Shown one piece after another: positions 1 through 8,095 of a DNA stretch of 10,325 nt (position 1 is its first letter; the number at the start of each line of letters is the position of its first letter). Location: the NCBI GenBank assembly GCA_028565635.1, contig JAOXYB010065068.1:1-10325 (forward strand), written 5' to 3'. The stretch is from Phoronis ovalis. Lineage: Eukaryota; Phoronida; Phoronidae. A program made the position numbers and the translations under genes. The notes below the pieces were generated by a model that worked only from the letters and a program-made list of their open reading frames with translations, was not told the DNA's origin and made no database searches.

Positions 1-953
1 ATCACAGATTTTTTTTATATGACGTTAGTACCCATATAATCATATTTTTGTTTTGTTAACATTATTTTTATGGACCTTTCAAGTGTTTTCACACATCTTA
101 AAAATTAATACTTGAATACACAAGTTTGTTGTAAAGTATAAGTAGCTGAAGGCAGCATTGTGTTAGGCAGTTCAATTTTTCATATTCCTTGTGCATGTTA
201 TAATCCAAAAGATCAAATGCAATGCACAATGTGACTTATGCACACTGATGTACTCTGTAATAAATTAAAACTACCACCACACATAAGTACTGGATCCTCC
301 AGGGTGGCACAAGACGGCTTGTGCTTTTGTACTTATACTTAAATTTTGTTTCCTTTTTAATATTCCATCCATTGATATTATAAGGTAAGATACAGCATGA
401 ACAGTTGGGAGAACATTTAGTGAATTGGCTCATGTTTATGCAGTAATCTGTATAATAGTTAAGTAAAATGCAAGGCTGCTGTATTATTATAGGCTAAATG
501 CCTTTACATTTAACTGCCTACTGTTTGGTTTCCTGCATTTTCTTGTTGTTTCTCAGCAGGTACATATGACTACATGTAAAACCTTTCAGGAAGCATGTTA
601 TCAAATTATGAAAGATTATAGTTGGAAAATTTTAATCTGGCCAAGTATGAAGATTATAACTATGGTTCTCAGCATCCCAGAGGAAGTTATTATTGCAACT
701 GTTTAGGAATGAACAACTAATTGCTACTTCATGGTTTCTATCAATTCAGGTCTTCTAACACCAGCTAGAGTTGCCTGAGACAGTTTGGCTATTTTTTTTA
801 ACATAAATCATAAATCAAAAAAATTCTTTATACAATGCATAATATCATGTGCGTATATATGTTTTACAACCAAAATTACATGTTTTTAAATATGTAATTT
901 AAAAATCTATAAAAATAATTATTTTGTTTTGAGTTGTTTATGGGAAGATAACA
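1..953. other. AT-rich non-coding stretch
   Basis: Apart from the three-way-junction hairpin at 283-336, nothing is supported. A 65-codon minus frame at 433-236 overlaps that hairpin, starts without context and has low-complexity content (K-Y-K-Y-K, V-V-V-V). Confidence 0.6.
283..336. other. Compact three-way-junction inverted repeat
   Basis: An outer 8-bp stem (ATAAGTAC 283-290 with GTACTTAT 329-336) encloses two hairpins. One is TGGA-tcc-TCCA at 291-301. The other is a perfect 7-bp stem with a 4-nt loop, GCACAAG-ACGG-CTTGTGC, at 307-324. All three helices are perfect in 54 nt. It does not contain a hammerhead core or tRNA boxes. It could be a structured RNA, a transposon end or a chance fold. 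Confidence 0.45.
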
Positions 954-977
954 TTACACAGAATACATTCCACCAAC
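954..977 (-). CDS. Candidate terminal coding end for the 1,336-1,414 exon
   Basis: After a strong acceptor (TTATTTTGTTGTCAG|GTTGGTGG), phase 0 reads V-G-G-M-Y-S-V then TAA. The phase matches the phase-0 end of the candidate exon at 1,336. No good AATAAA follows on the minus strand, which weakens the call. Confidence 0.2.
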   Translation of the reverse strand, partial: VGGMYSV

Positions 978-1335
978 CTGACAACAAAATAAGCAGTTGT
1001 TGCTCAAAATGCGACTAGAATACCCTACCCTCTTGGGAAAACTGCTATAATTTTTAACTTATTTAATCTACCAAATTCAGGGCAAAATAAATGTTTTACT
1101 AATGATATAAAAATATTCTCCTTTTTAAGTTTGGTTATTTTTTTTATAGGAAATACAAAATTTAACTATGGAAGCAATAAAAATATAATAAAGGTAGAGC
1201 CAGTGTCTTTAAGTTTATGTGTGAATCATTATTAGACTTATGGAAGTTTAATCACTAGCCTATAAGCCAGTTCTCGATTTTTAGAACAAAATTAGTTCCA
1301 TCTTTGAATAAGCTGTAAAGTTTAATTTCACTTAC
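978..1335. other. AT-rich stretch, possible intron
   Basis: No open frames or repeats. If the two minus-strand exon candidates flanking it are real, this is the intron between them (GTAAGT ... TTGTCAG). Confidence 0.4.
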
Positions 1336-1414
1336 TGGATCAGGATTATAACCCTTCTGCTTTGAGTCTGTTATAGTAGCAAGCACAGTCAGCAATATTT
1401 CTGAACTATATGAA
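1336..1414 (-). CDS. Candidate small exon of a second gene
   Basis: A 79-nt segment with very strong splice signals on the minus strand. The acceptor has a long pyrimidine tract (TTTTTTTGCTCTTTTCACC then ATCCAG) and the donor is CCA|GTAAGTG. Only one of three frames is open, and it is open end to end: one base then 26 codons. The peptide includes S-S-E-I-L-L-T-V-L-A-T-I-T-D-S-K and ends G-Y-N-P-D-P. Its composition is protein-like, with an amphipathic helix followed by a turn. It is unrelated in sequence to the gene at the right end. No homologue recognised. Real exon or chance cannot be settled here, since AT-rich DNA produces splice-like sites often. Confidence 0.35.
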
Positions 1415-1710
1415 CTGGATGGTGAAAAGAGCAAAAAAATACAGAAATGTTAGATAACCCATATAGAATACACAATAGGATTTCCTGTCAATTAAAGTGC
1501 TATGCATCATATCACATCATCCTACTAGGTACTGCCTGATTCTGATATTTTTTGCTCCAGTATGGACAATGCAAAATCTATGCTGGTTCTACAACTTAAC
1601 ATACCTACCACAGAACTGTACAAAAAAAACTTGAACACAATAAAATATAGTTTATTAGATTTCTTTGAACTGAGGTTCCTTATCATACTTATAGTAGTAG
1701 ATGTGAGATT

Positions 1711-2060
1711 GCCCCGGGGGAGTAACTCAAGGTACTTCTTAGTGGGGGTGTGCAGTCCAGTTGCATATCTTGGATTTGGATTGTATACTTCTTACTGTAT
1801 TTTTTTGGATTGCTATGGTAAAGAAATTAAAAAATTTGGATTGTTACCCACTGCTTACAGCAAATAATTTGGAATAATTTTAGGTTTGTATCCATAAAAA
1901 GATTTTTGGAATTTGGTTTGTATCAGTCAGTTTGTGTAAAAATGGATTGCTAGTCAAATGTTTTAAAATTTTGAATTGCTACCCGTACATTTCACAAAAT
2001 TTGGATTGGGTTTGCTACCACAAGCTAAAATTTTGGATTGGGTTGGGCGGCACATTCCCG
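1711..2060 (+). repeat. Degenerate ~32-bp tandem array with GC-rich inverted caps (old dispersed repeat)
   Basis: Nine units begin with TTTGGATTG or a close variant at 1775, 1804, 1835, 1868, 1905, 1941, 1970, 2000 and 2032, spaced 29-37 bp. Better units continue with a GGTTTG/GCTACC block and end in a CAAAAT-like run. The array is flanked on the left by CCCCGGGG (1712-1719) and TGGGGGTGTGCAGTCC (1743-1758), and on the right by GGGCGGCACATTCCCG (2045-2060). The last is the reverse complement of the left block at 11 of 16 positions, mostly differing by transitions. This looks like a decayed dispersed repeat with short inverted caps and internal tandem structure. It resembles, from memory and unverified, a CCCCGGGGGAGTA-headed family common in marine invertebrates. 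A 101-codon plus-strand frame (1562-1867) runs into it and is not believed to be a gene. Confidence 0.65.
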
Positions 2061-2644
2061 TAGTCAAAAAACCATGAGCAATTTTAAACCTGGGTAATTT
2101 TAAATATCTGGTGGAATATTATCAAGTAAACAGGTGGGACAAATTTCAAGCCCTTTTTTTCAAGTAAAATCATCTAGAACTCGAAAGAATTTCTAGTAAC
2201 TTGTGTAATACACTTAAAACATAAACTTAAAATTTTCTTTTTTCAAGTCATTGTTAGGCAGTGTGTAAATATGGCAACTTTTAATTAATTTAAAAATCGA
2301 CTTCTGAGGACTCTTTATGAAAGATTATGATAAAATAAAAGCAAATTATTTTGAAATAGAAGGGCTGTTCAGGCGCAATATACTCATTTGAGGCTATACT
2401 GGTGATTTTTATTATCCTGATCACAGTAAAGCCAAAGCACTGTCAGCTGTGACAAATGATTTCAAAGTTGCTTCACTAAAACAAAAGATGGTCATGAAAA
2501 GTTCATGAAACATTTATAACAAAGAAATTGGATCTAAATTTGCTTAACAGAAATTGGAATCACATGTCTGGATCAATACATTTCGTAATTTCATAGTTTC
2601 ACAGACCTAAAAATTCATAAGTTATTGATAACACACCCGAGACT

Positions 2645-2664
2645 ATCACAAGTTCACTTGTGAT
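2645..2664. repeat. 20-bp palindrome ATCACAAGT-TC-ACTTGTGAT
   Basis: Nine base pairs of perfect dyad symmetry around a 2-nt centre, in otherwise AT-rich sequence. A dimeric protein-binding site or hairpin is possible; nothing nearby decides. Confidence 0.4.
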
Positions 2665-2998
2665 GTTAATTACAAATTAATTTTATCAAAAAATACCAAA
2701 GCCCAGAAACTTCTCTAAAATTAATAATACAACACTAGCTGACAGCCGTAAATTACATAGAATAGTGAGCCATAAACAGATATGGAAAATCTGTCTTTCT
2801 GAAATCATCATGAAAAGTTAGACAAATGACATATGTGACAAATATGGTTTGTTTGATTTTTAAAAGAAGCTTGAAAAATAATAAAATATTGAAATCAAGT
2901 ACAGTTTGTGGTCCTAAATTTTGAAATTCATGTTTATTCCCAAATTATAAACTAAAGATTTAGACTTCAGAAATAAAAAATGAAAACGTTCCACTAAC

Positions 2999-3024
2999 CA
3001 GGTGTATTTTAGCTCCACTGTGGA
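2999..3024 (-). CDS. Candidate 26-nt microexon (weak)
   Basis: On the minus strand TTTCCTCTTT...CTCTAACCTGCAG precedes TCCACAGTGG... and GTTAGT follows ACCTG. One frame reads S-T-V-E-L-K-Y-T and ends with two bases that fit the phase of the exon at 1,414. The plus strand of the same spot also shows a CTAAC branch, an AG acceptor and a CAG|GTTAG donor around 3013-3030, so the signal is ambiguous. Confidence 0.12.
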
Positions 3025-4307
3025 CTGCAGGTTAGAGCCTCATTGATGTAAAGAGGAAACTAAAATGGCAAGAGTCATTATCAAAAATTACAAGTATCGG
3101 CTTGTTAAATGAAATAAAATCTATTTTAAAACAATGTGCTGAGTATGTATCTTGTACTTTCACAATTGGGCAATTTGTTCATCCGTGTAAAAAATTACGG
3201 CTATTAAGATATATAGATGAAGTAAATTTGGTACGATTTCTGTATGCTTATTTGTCCATCAGATAAAAGAATCGAATACAAACATTTTTTCACAATACCT
3301 GTCAATATAATGTAGCCTGTAAACTGATACAATCTATGTTATAAAATTACAGTAATAAGTTATTAATTAAGACACTATAAACATACCCAAGCACTCTCTG
3401 ATCACTCAGTAATTTGGATTAGATAGTCGCCAATATTTGTGTTTAAATGCCAGCAGCCACGTTATTTTTAGAGCAAAAATTATCGTTAATTTTTTTATCA
3501 TCGCACTGTTTCATAATTTGCTCTTCAGGGATCACACTGAGTTATCATTAAAACGTATCTCATTACATTGTGCATTTCCCACAATCCCATTTAAGCGTTC
3601 TAATTTCATACCCTAAGTGCAAAAATGTGCATTAAACAGTGTGAAAAAATATCAAGGGATAAAATAACAGTATAATTCTACATTACTTTGCACACATTAT
3701 TATCAATTACATTAAAAGGAAATAGTGTGATCAAAATACTAACTTTCATTTTAGACTTTCATTGAGGCAACTAGCTGTTGATCAATAGCCTTTTTGCTAC
3801 TGATAAAAAATATTGGTCGCAAGGACTTTTTAATCAACGAAAGTAAAACGATCAATCCACAGAAAAGTTACTGCATCCGATTCCAATACCATTTGTCCCC
3901 TGAGTGAAGGTAACAATAATATATTTTTAGTTTTGAGCCTACTGACTAGACTAAATCAATAGATAGTTTTATCTGATGAGAAATATTGAAGAACAAAAAA
4001 GGACACAAATACAATGATTAATCTTTAGAACTGTTCATAGAAAATACCAAGACTGCACTTATTAAGTTATTTGTAGCTATTAAAGACAGACAGTGGCAAA
4101 TTTTCTAATGATAGCTTGAACAGATGATACCTTATATTATACTATAACCTAACAGAATCACTCAAAAAGACAAGATAATTCTTAGGATCAAATCTAAGAC
4201 CAGAGGCTTATAATAAGAAAAAATACAAAATTAAGACCTTCCTTGCAATTTTACTCTCTTTTTATAAATTTCACTCTAGGTTTTATAAAACTATTGCAAA
4301 TTAATGA

Positions 4308-4655
4308 TTTTCCGTCACTCAAAGGTGGATATTTCGTTATGTACAAGCATCTGTCCATAACTTGAAATTGACCATTTTTGAGCTGGAATTAGGTATCTCT
4401 ACTGAAAGAGTCTTGGAGGTTCAGCTGAACATCCCGTCTGAATGTATGAAAGTCATATCCCGGATTAAAACAGCAGTACCTTGGCTTGAGATAAATAAAC
4501 TGTAAATGGAAATCTGGGATGGAAATATACCAATTCAATCAATAGCTCAAGTGCACTCTCTTGGCACCGCTTATGACCCATATTCAATCACAGTTTTTGG
4601 GCCTTTTCTGGATTTTTATAAGGCAAAGGTGCTAATCATCAATGGCATGTTCTAA
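4308..4655 (+). pseudogene. Interrupted plus-strand open stretch, possible decayed coding sequence
   Basis: The frame is open for 65 codons, is broken by a single TAA at 4503-4505, and continues from an ATG at 4506 for 49 codons to TAA at 4653. Codons in the middle are unusually coding-like for this window, many starting with G. Pieces include F-E-L-E-L-G-I-S-T-E-R-V-L-E-V and A-V-P-W-L-E. No upstream ATG, no convincing splice sites and no recognised family. It could be a remnant of a gene or transposon, or chance in a locally GC-richer patch. Confidence 0.2.
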
Positions 4656-4833
4656 CTCCTTGGACCTTTATAGTCTTAACTAGACCCAAAAGCAGGCCTA
4701 TGATTAGGACTAAATTTAAATCATTCTATGTGCAAGGGCATAAAATAAAGAGCTGCCACTAATGGCAAGGATAACCCTTTTTTTATCTTACACCAGTCCT
4801 TATCAGCATATTACAAATTAGTTTCATGTGCTA

Positions 4834-4842
4834 TAAACTTTG
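4834..4842 (+). repeat. Target-site duplication, left copy (TAAACTTTG)
   Basis: Nine bases directly abutting the left arm, identical to 5559-5567. Confidence 0.85.
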
Positions 4843-5080
4843 TAGTCCTGCAAGCATGACCCTACTATGAACACCCTACGGCTTGTTCGTAGGGTCATGA
4901 CCGTCTCTTATCTCAGACTAGCCGAAGTTCGAAAACACTTACTTCCTTATTAAATTCCACCAAAATTTTTGCTTCTGCCTATTCCTTGACTACTCCGCTT
5001 CTTATATCCCCGTATGCACATGACTTAATCAATTATTCAACAGCACGTCAGCATAAAATCCAAAATGCACTCTTGAACAT
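4843..5080 (+). repeat. Left terminal inverted repeat of the foldback element
   Basis: 238 bp, complementary to 5558-5321. It contains a sub-terminal hairpin (4855-4899, CATGACCCTAC paired with GTAGGGTCATG) and the 10-bp palindrome GGTCATGACC at 4893-4902. The most diverged part against the right arm is around 5,008-5,022. Confidence 0.92.
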
Positions 5081-5107
5081 AACAAAATGATGCAGCCATC
5101 ATTCACA

Positions 5108-5115
5108 TGACGTCA
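5108..5115. promoter_or_regulatory. CRE-like palindrome TGACGTCA
   Basis: A perfect full-site cAMP-response-element palindrome, the known binding site of CREB/ATF bZIP factors. It lies in the unique core of the foldback element. The match is seen; activity is inferred. Confidence 0.5.
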
Positions 5116-5145
5116 TTAATGTCAAGGTTATTTGACGGACACTGG

Positions 5146-5153
5146 TATCGATA
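5146..5153. promoter_or_regulatory. DRE-like palindrome TATCGATA
   Basis: A perfect 8-bp palindrome identical to the DNA-replication-related element known from insect housekeeping promoters. It is 31 bp after the CRE-like site in the same unique core. Relevance outside arthropods is uncertain. Confidence 0.4.
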
Positions 5154-5272
5154 GTAATCGTACAAGAAACCGAATGTGAGAAGTCATTAGTGATACATTT
5201 ATCTTCCAGCAGTAGCGCTTCAGAGTTTTGCATTACTTCTCGCTGGACTGAAAAATTTTACGTCTCTCATTC

Positions 5273-5284
5273 TGCGCCTGCGCA
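5273..5284. promoter_or_regulatory. NRF1-like site TGCGCCTGCGCA
   Basis: Matches the GCGCNTGCGC core bound by the metazoan factor NRF1, which is typical of TATA-less housekeeping promoters. It lies near the right end of the element's unique core and stands out in an AT-rich window. Confidence 0.5.
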
Positions 5285-5320
5285 CTAGTATACTTCTTCA
5301 ATGTTTTCGGCAGATGATGG

Positions 5321-5558
5321 ATGTTCAAGAGTGCATTTTGGATTTTATGCTGACGTGCTGTTGAATCATTGATTAAGTTATTTGGATACGGGGGATATAA
5401 GAAGCGGAGTAGTCAAGGAATAGGCAAAGCAACAATTTTGGTAGAATTTAATAGGGAAGCAAGTGTTTTCGAACTTCGGCTAGTCCAAGATATGAGACGG
5501 TCATGACCCTACGAACAAGCCGTAGGCTGTTCATAGTAGGGTCATGCTTGCAGGACTA
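5321..5558 (-). repeat. Right terminal inverted repeat of the foldback element
   Basis: 238 bp, the reverse complement of the left arm with about 15 differences. It holds the mirror copies of the sub-terminal hairpin (5502-5546) and of GGTCATGACC (5499-5508). Confidence 0.92.
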
Positions 5559-5567
5559 TAAACTTTG
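5559..5567 (+). repeat. Target-site duplication, right copy (TAAACTTTG)
   Basis: Nine bases directly abutting the right arm, identical to 4834-4842. Removing the element and one copy restores a plausible empty site. Confidence 0.85.
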
Positions 5568-6789
5568 TTGCTATTTGCTTGCTGCGACAGAAAATGAAGC
5601 ATGTAAATAGACAGGATTCTAAACACAATGGGGATGATAGCATTGGTCTTCCCTGACATGCTCACCCTAGAGAGTGGGACATTAATAAATATGCCATCAA
5701 CGGAGAAAGGGTGGTGAAGCTCTGTTACTTCAAATAATATTAAATGTTCACGACCTACAAAATTGCCCCACTTAGTAAAGAATTACTTATTTACAATCGT
5801 AGATGTGAAAGAACTGCCGGTTATAAATATTAATCACTAGAAGTAGAAATTAACCTAAGAAGAATCATAAATATCGACAAAAGATCCTGGGGTCGAGATG
5901 TCATTTTTTTTAAAAATCCTTAATGTCAAGTCAAGTCAAGAGATTAAAAAATCGGCAAGAGCGGGAAGTGTTAATATTTAATTTTTAAATTCTTATTAAA
6001 ATAAGATCGGAAGCCACATTACTCATTAGGATTAGCATTTGCTTAAAAGAACGAGTTGAAATAAAACTTACGATGATTCTCTCTCTTGTCCTGCTGTAAA
6101 TGAACCTCTTAGGTGGTAAACAGTTTTAAGATAAAGTGGGGAGGGGGAATAACTTTATAGACAACTTAACTTCTAAAGTCTTAACTATTCATGAGTGCTT
6201 GCTTTAATTTTGACGTTTCCGCTCTATTTGAGAGCAACCTGTCGATCAATTTTCAAGCCAATTACAGGGGAGATTATTTCTTATTTCTCAGCTGTGAGGA
6301 TTTCGAAAATAATTTTAGGCTTGGTGGGCTAATTTTTGCCTTGCTGAATTTTGAGTACCGTACTTAATAACTACTTACTGCGCAAGACAAACCCCAATTT
6401 CGTTTAAGTCCAGATGTTTACGTTTTTGCCTTAGCTGTTATGAAATCAAATTTCTGTTTTAATTAGAAAACACACAGTTGAATCAGTGCATTGTTGCCAG
6501 TGCTAATTTCACTAATGAGTAAATAAACATGTTTTTGCTTAATAGATGAGAATTTCTAAAGATAACGTAACTGGATCACTGTTTACCAATTTTCATATAC
6601 TGTGGTTTCAGTCATAAAAATATTATATTGCAATTATATAGGTTGTAATGACTCCTTTGGGACTTCCTCTCAAATATTAGCATTGTAATAAATAAAATCA
6701 AAAATGGGGTAAACATGTTACCTTGATAGGTTGTTATATACATTAGCATCGCCCACCTATGCCATTAATTTCAATAATAAGAGAAATCT
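5568..6789. other. AT-rich stretch between the foldback element and the split gene's 3' end
   Basis: No supported gene. Its notable contents are an 83-codon stop-free minus frame (5782-5531, running into the element), a short TCAAG triplet repeat (5926-5940), and two weak minus-strand exon-like spots (6434-6379 and 6093-6072). Confidence 0.55.
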
Positions 6790-6802
6790 AAACAGAACCT
6801 CA

Positions 6803-6808
6803 TTTATT
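6803..6808 (-). terminator. Candidate poly(A) signal AATAAA (distal, preferred)
   Basis: AATAAA on the minus strand is followed within 20 nt by a GU-rich stretch (TGAGGTTCTGTTTAG), as expected for a cleavage site. It is preferred over the signal at 6,877 for that reason. Confidence 0.4.
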
Positions 6809-6871
6809 AACCCTTTTCACCATAAGAAGCCATTTCAGAGTCCCAGTGTATAATGTGCTTCTTAGTTTACT

Positions 6872-6877
6872 TTTATT
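6872..6877 (-). terminator. Candidate poly(A) signal AATAAA (proximal)
   Basis: TTTATT on the plus strand reads AATAAA on the minus strand, about 1.2 kb past the stop codon. The sequence just downstream is not strongly GU-rich. Confidence 0.35.
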
Positions 6878-8095
6878 CTAATTAACAGAAAAACCAAAAG
6901 AACAGGTTCAAACTGGAATAAAACAATTTCTTATTGAGATACTTCAATGCTATTAACATTCTGAAATTCTCAATCAATCGATAGTTTTCATACAAAAGCA
7001 CAAACCGTGCAGGTGTAGTAGGAAAGAATATATTACTGTACCTATTACAGACTCGACATAATAATAGCTTTAAAATGTTTAATTAACTAATATCTTCAAG
7101 TAATTAAATTTAGACACCTGCTTTGATATACCATCAATAAAAATTCCTAACAAGAATGATAGTAAAATGTAGAGTGTTACACCTGGTAGTTGTTTGAAAC
7201 GCTATAACATTTTTTAAAATGTTTCTGAAGACTTCAAAACATTTTGTTAATGACTAAACAACCACATTTATACATCAGGCTCATAAAAAGTATATTTCAC
7301 TTTAGCACACAAAAATGAAAGTGAGAGATTGTCATTCATATATACATAAGGCTAGTTCCGCCGACTAACCTGAAACTTATTACAACTCAAACAAAAAAAT
7401 CTGTATTGTGGTAACAATTCTACCATCATTCACCACAACCGTTAGCATTGACATGCGACTTCGTTGCATATCCAGAAGCACAAGATTTACATGACTAAAC
7501 TCATTAGATACTTTATCCTGCTAACTTTATGAATGTGACATTGAACCAAAGTACAAAATACAATGTGACAGCAAAGACAACTTGCGATGCAAATTTAAGG
7601 AGACATGGCAAAAAGTTGTAAAAACTTTGCACCAAGGCTACAGAAAATTAGGTGCGCCAGTGAAATAAGACAATAATTTGCATATAAACATAGCAGTTAA
7701 TTCATACATATGCGATGCCTTGAAAGTTACACAAGTTAATGAGAACTTACTGACAAGCATGGTAAAGTATTTCCATCCGTAGGTGAAAAAATAACACTTC
7801 CTGACTACATAAAAATAGCTCAAAACATGTAAGCTATCTGTTAAAATACAATTAATTTATGGTCTAACAGATGAAGTTGTGAATCATAACAACATTAGGC
7901 ATTGTGTGTTTTATAACAGAACAAGGTGAATTAGAACTTAATGAAGATATAACAAGCAGTCATGAATGTCTTCTGTTAAACTTAATAGCAAACAAATAAA
8001 TTATTACAACTTTTCAAATTTTCTGTTGGTAACTTTTATGATAAAATGATAATCAAATGGCTTCTCTATTTTGTAGTAGCACTGAATAAAATGTT

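Larger units (their letters stand above)
2061..4307. other. 2.2-kb AT-rich stretch without a supported gene
   Basis: Dense in stop codons on both strands. It holds the 20-bp palindrome at 2,645 and weak exon-like spots near 2,999-3,024 and 3,538-3,612 on the minus strand. No repeat array, RNA gene or long frame seen. Confidence 0.6.
4843..5558. mobile_element. Foldback MITE with 238-bp terminal inverted repeats, Mutator-like (MULE) type
   Basis: A 716-bp element. Its ends are exact inverted copies beginning TAGTCCTGCAAGCATGACCC. The arms run 4843-5080 and 5321-5558 and are about 94% identical by eye, with roughly 15 differences including small indels. They flank a 240-bp unique core. A perfect 9-bp direct repeat, TAAACTTTG, borders the element on both sides. 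Very long TIRs with a ~9-bp target-site duplication are the hallmark of TIR-type Mutator-like elements; hAT elements give 8 bp, and piggyBac or Tc1 give TTAA or TA. No open frame long enough for a transposase exists, so the element is non-autonomous. The arms are still very similar and the duplication is intact, suggesting a fairly recent insertion. The superfamily assignment is inferred from architecture alone. Confidence 0.88.
6790..8095 (-). other. Probable long 3' UTR of the split gene
   Basis: About 1.2-1.3 kb downstream of the TGA with no convincing splice acceptor and no long coding frame. A 61-codon frame near 7,823-7,638 (minus) has AT-rich codon use and no other support, so I treat it as untranslated. 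No AATAAA occurs on the minus strand between the stop codon and 6,877. An ATTAAA variant at 7083-7078 could give a shorter UTR of ~1 kb. The exact end is inferred. Confidence 0.5.

Noticed and set aside
236-433. 65-codon minus-strand open frame
   Set aside because: Low-complexity content, overlaps the three-way hairpin, no splice or poly(A) support.
1562-1867. 101-codon plus-strand open frame starting with ATG
   Set aside because: Its 3' half runs into the old ~32-bp repeat array, codon use is that of AT-rich non-coding DNA, and no family is recognised.
2290-2444. Minus-strand 50-codon frame containing a kinase-like Y-I-A-P-E
   Set aside because: The preceding residues are C-F-G, not D-F-G, and what follows the A-P-E does not match a kinase. 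Judged coincidence.
3973-3980. CTGATGAG, as in a hammerhead ribozyme core
   Set aside because: No flanking stems and no correctly placed second core element.
4930-4945. GGAAGTAAGTG splice-donor-like sequence on the minus strand in the left arm
   Set aside because: Lies in the transposon arm with no open frame leading to it.
5926-5940. TCAAG repeated three times
   Set aside because: Too short and simple to mean anything beyond slippage.
6006-6015. AGATCGGAAG, the first ten bases of a common sequencing adapter
   Set aside because: The match stops after ten bases (followed by CC, not AGC), as expected by chance; no sign of an assembly artefact.
6904-6916. GGTTCAAACTGG, similar to a tRNA B box
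   Set aside because: No A box, no acceptor stem and no cloverleaf can be formed around it.
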